Source of the DNA: an uncultured Ruminococcus sp.
GTDB taxonomy: Bacteria; Bacillota; Clostridia; Oscillospirales; Ruminococcaceae
Assembly (NCBI GenBank): GCA_910577575.1
Contig: CAJTOG010000088.1
Span: forward strand, 1-5,988
DNA length: 5,988 bases
Reading direction: 5' to 3'
Made by a program: the position numbers and the translations under genes. Every line of letters begins with the position of its first letter. Positions within the stretch are counted from its first letter, which is position 1. Positions 5,935 through 5,988 of this stretch are shown in pieces. A model generated the notes under the pieces. It did no database searches and had not been told where the DNA came from. It saw nothing but the letters and a program-made list of their open reading frames with translations.

Positions 5935-5988
5935 TGGTGCGAGTAATGGGACTTGAACCCATACGTCCTTCGACACACGCCCCTCAAA
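5935..5988 (-). tRNA. tRNA-Leu (anticodon GAG), 3' part only
   Basis: The 3' portion of a class II tRNA is cut by the right window edge. Visible parts are the anticodon loop TTGAGGG with GAG at 5983-5985, a long variable arm with GTC/GAC stem, the T arm ATGGG-TTCAAGT-CCCAT, the acceptor strand TACTCGC, discriminator A and encoded CCA. Discriminator A and G37 after the anticodon favour Leu(GAG) over the shifted reading TGA (Ser). It is transcribed just before tRNA-Ser. Confidence 0.9.

Noticed and set aside
5935..5988. Partial tRNA read as Ser(UGA) with loop TTTGAGG
   Set aside because: Discriminator A and G after the anticodon fit Leu(GAG); serine tRNAs have discriminator G, and A36 tRNAs normally carry A37.
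1..5988. CRISPR array, insertion sequence, phage or defence genes
   Set aside because: No regularly spaced repeats, transposase or integrase motifs, or recognisable effector domains are present in either strand.

Overview
The window looks like chromosomal DNA of a low-G+C Clostridia-type Firmicute, most probably a Ruminococcus-like gut or rumen fibre degrader. The evidence is: A+T-rich intergenic DNA; consensus sigma-A promoters; strong GGAGG-type ribosome sites; tRNA genes with encoded CCA; and a secreted protein with a Thr-rich linker and a C-terminal dockerin, typical of cellulosome-forming ruminococci. The genus is an inference from protein style, not from a marker gene.

Layout, left to right. 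(1) 1-1084, minus strand: the first 361 codons of a fold-type I PLP aminotransferase of the Corynebacterium-AspT-like group; its 3' end lies outside the window. It has a good extended -10 promoter at 1155-1183. (2) 1085-1548: a 464-bp, very A+T-rich divergent intergenic region with the promoters of both flanking genes and no gene I can support. (3) 1549-2883, plus strand: a secreted transglutaminase-core protein (Cys251/His284/Asp300) with a Thr-rich linker and a two-repeat dockerin. (4) 2932-2972: a bidirectional terminator between convergent genes. (5) 2968-5030, minus strand: a two-gene operon, AMP-forming acyl-CoA synthetase then a PaaI-type hotdog thioesterase, with a promoter at 5068-5096. 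(6) 5196-5679, minus strand: a decayed lipoprotein gene, absent from a simple ORF scan, with lipobox, charged Lys/Glu/Pro-rich linker and remnants of two dockerin repeats. It carries two apparent one-base deletions in A tracts and two in-frame stops. (7) 5797-5988, minus strand: the 3' end of a tRNA cluster, partial tRNA-Leu(GAG) then tRNA-Ser(GGA), closed by a strong intrinsic terminator.

The genes form no single pathway. Aminotransferase, ligase/thioesterase pair and tRNAs look like housekeeping metabolism and translation. The transglutaminase-dockerin protein and the dead lipoprotein-dockerin gene belong to the extracellular, cohesin-binding side of the cell. I see no phage, CRISPR, insertion sequence or defence system. 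The most unusual items are the dockerin lipoprotein pseudogene and the 12-bp inverted repeat over the start region of the transglutaminase promoter.
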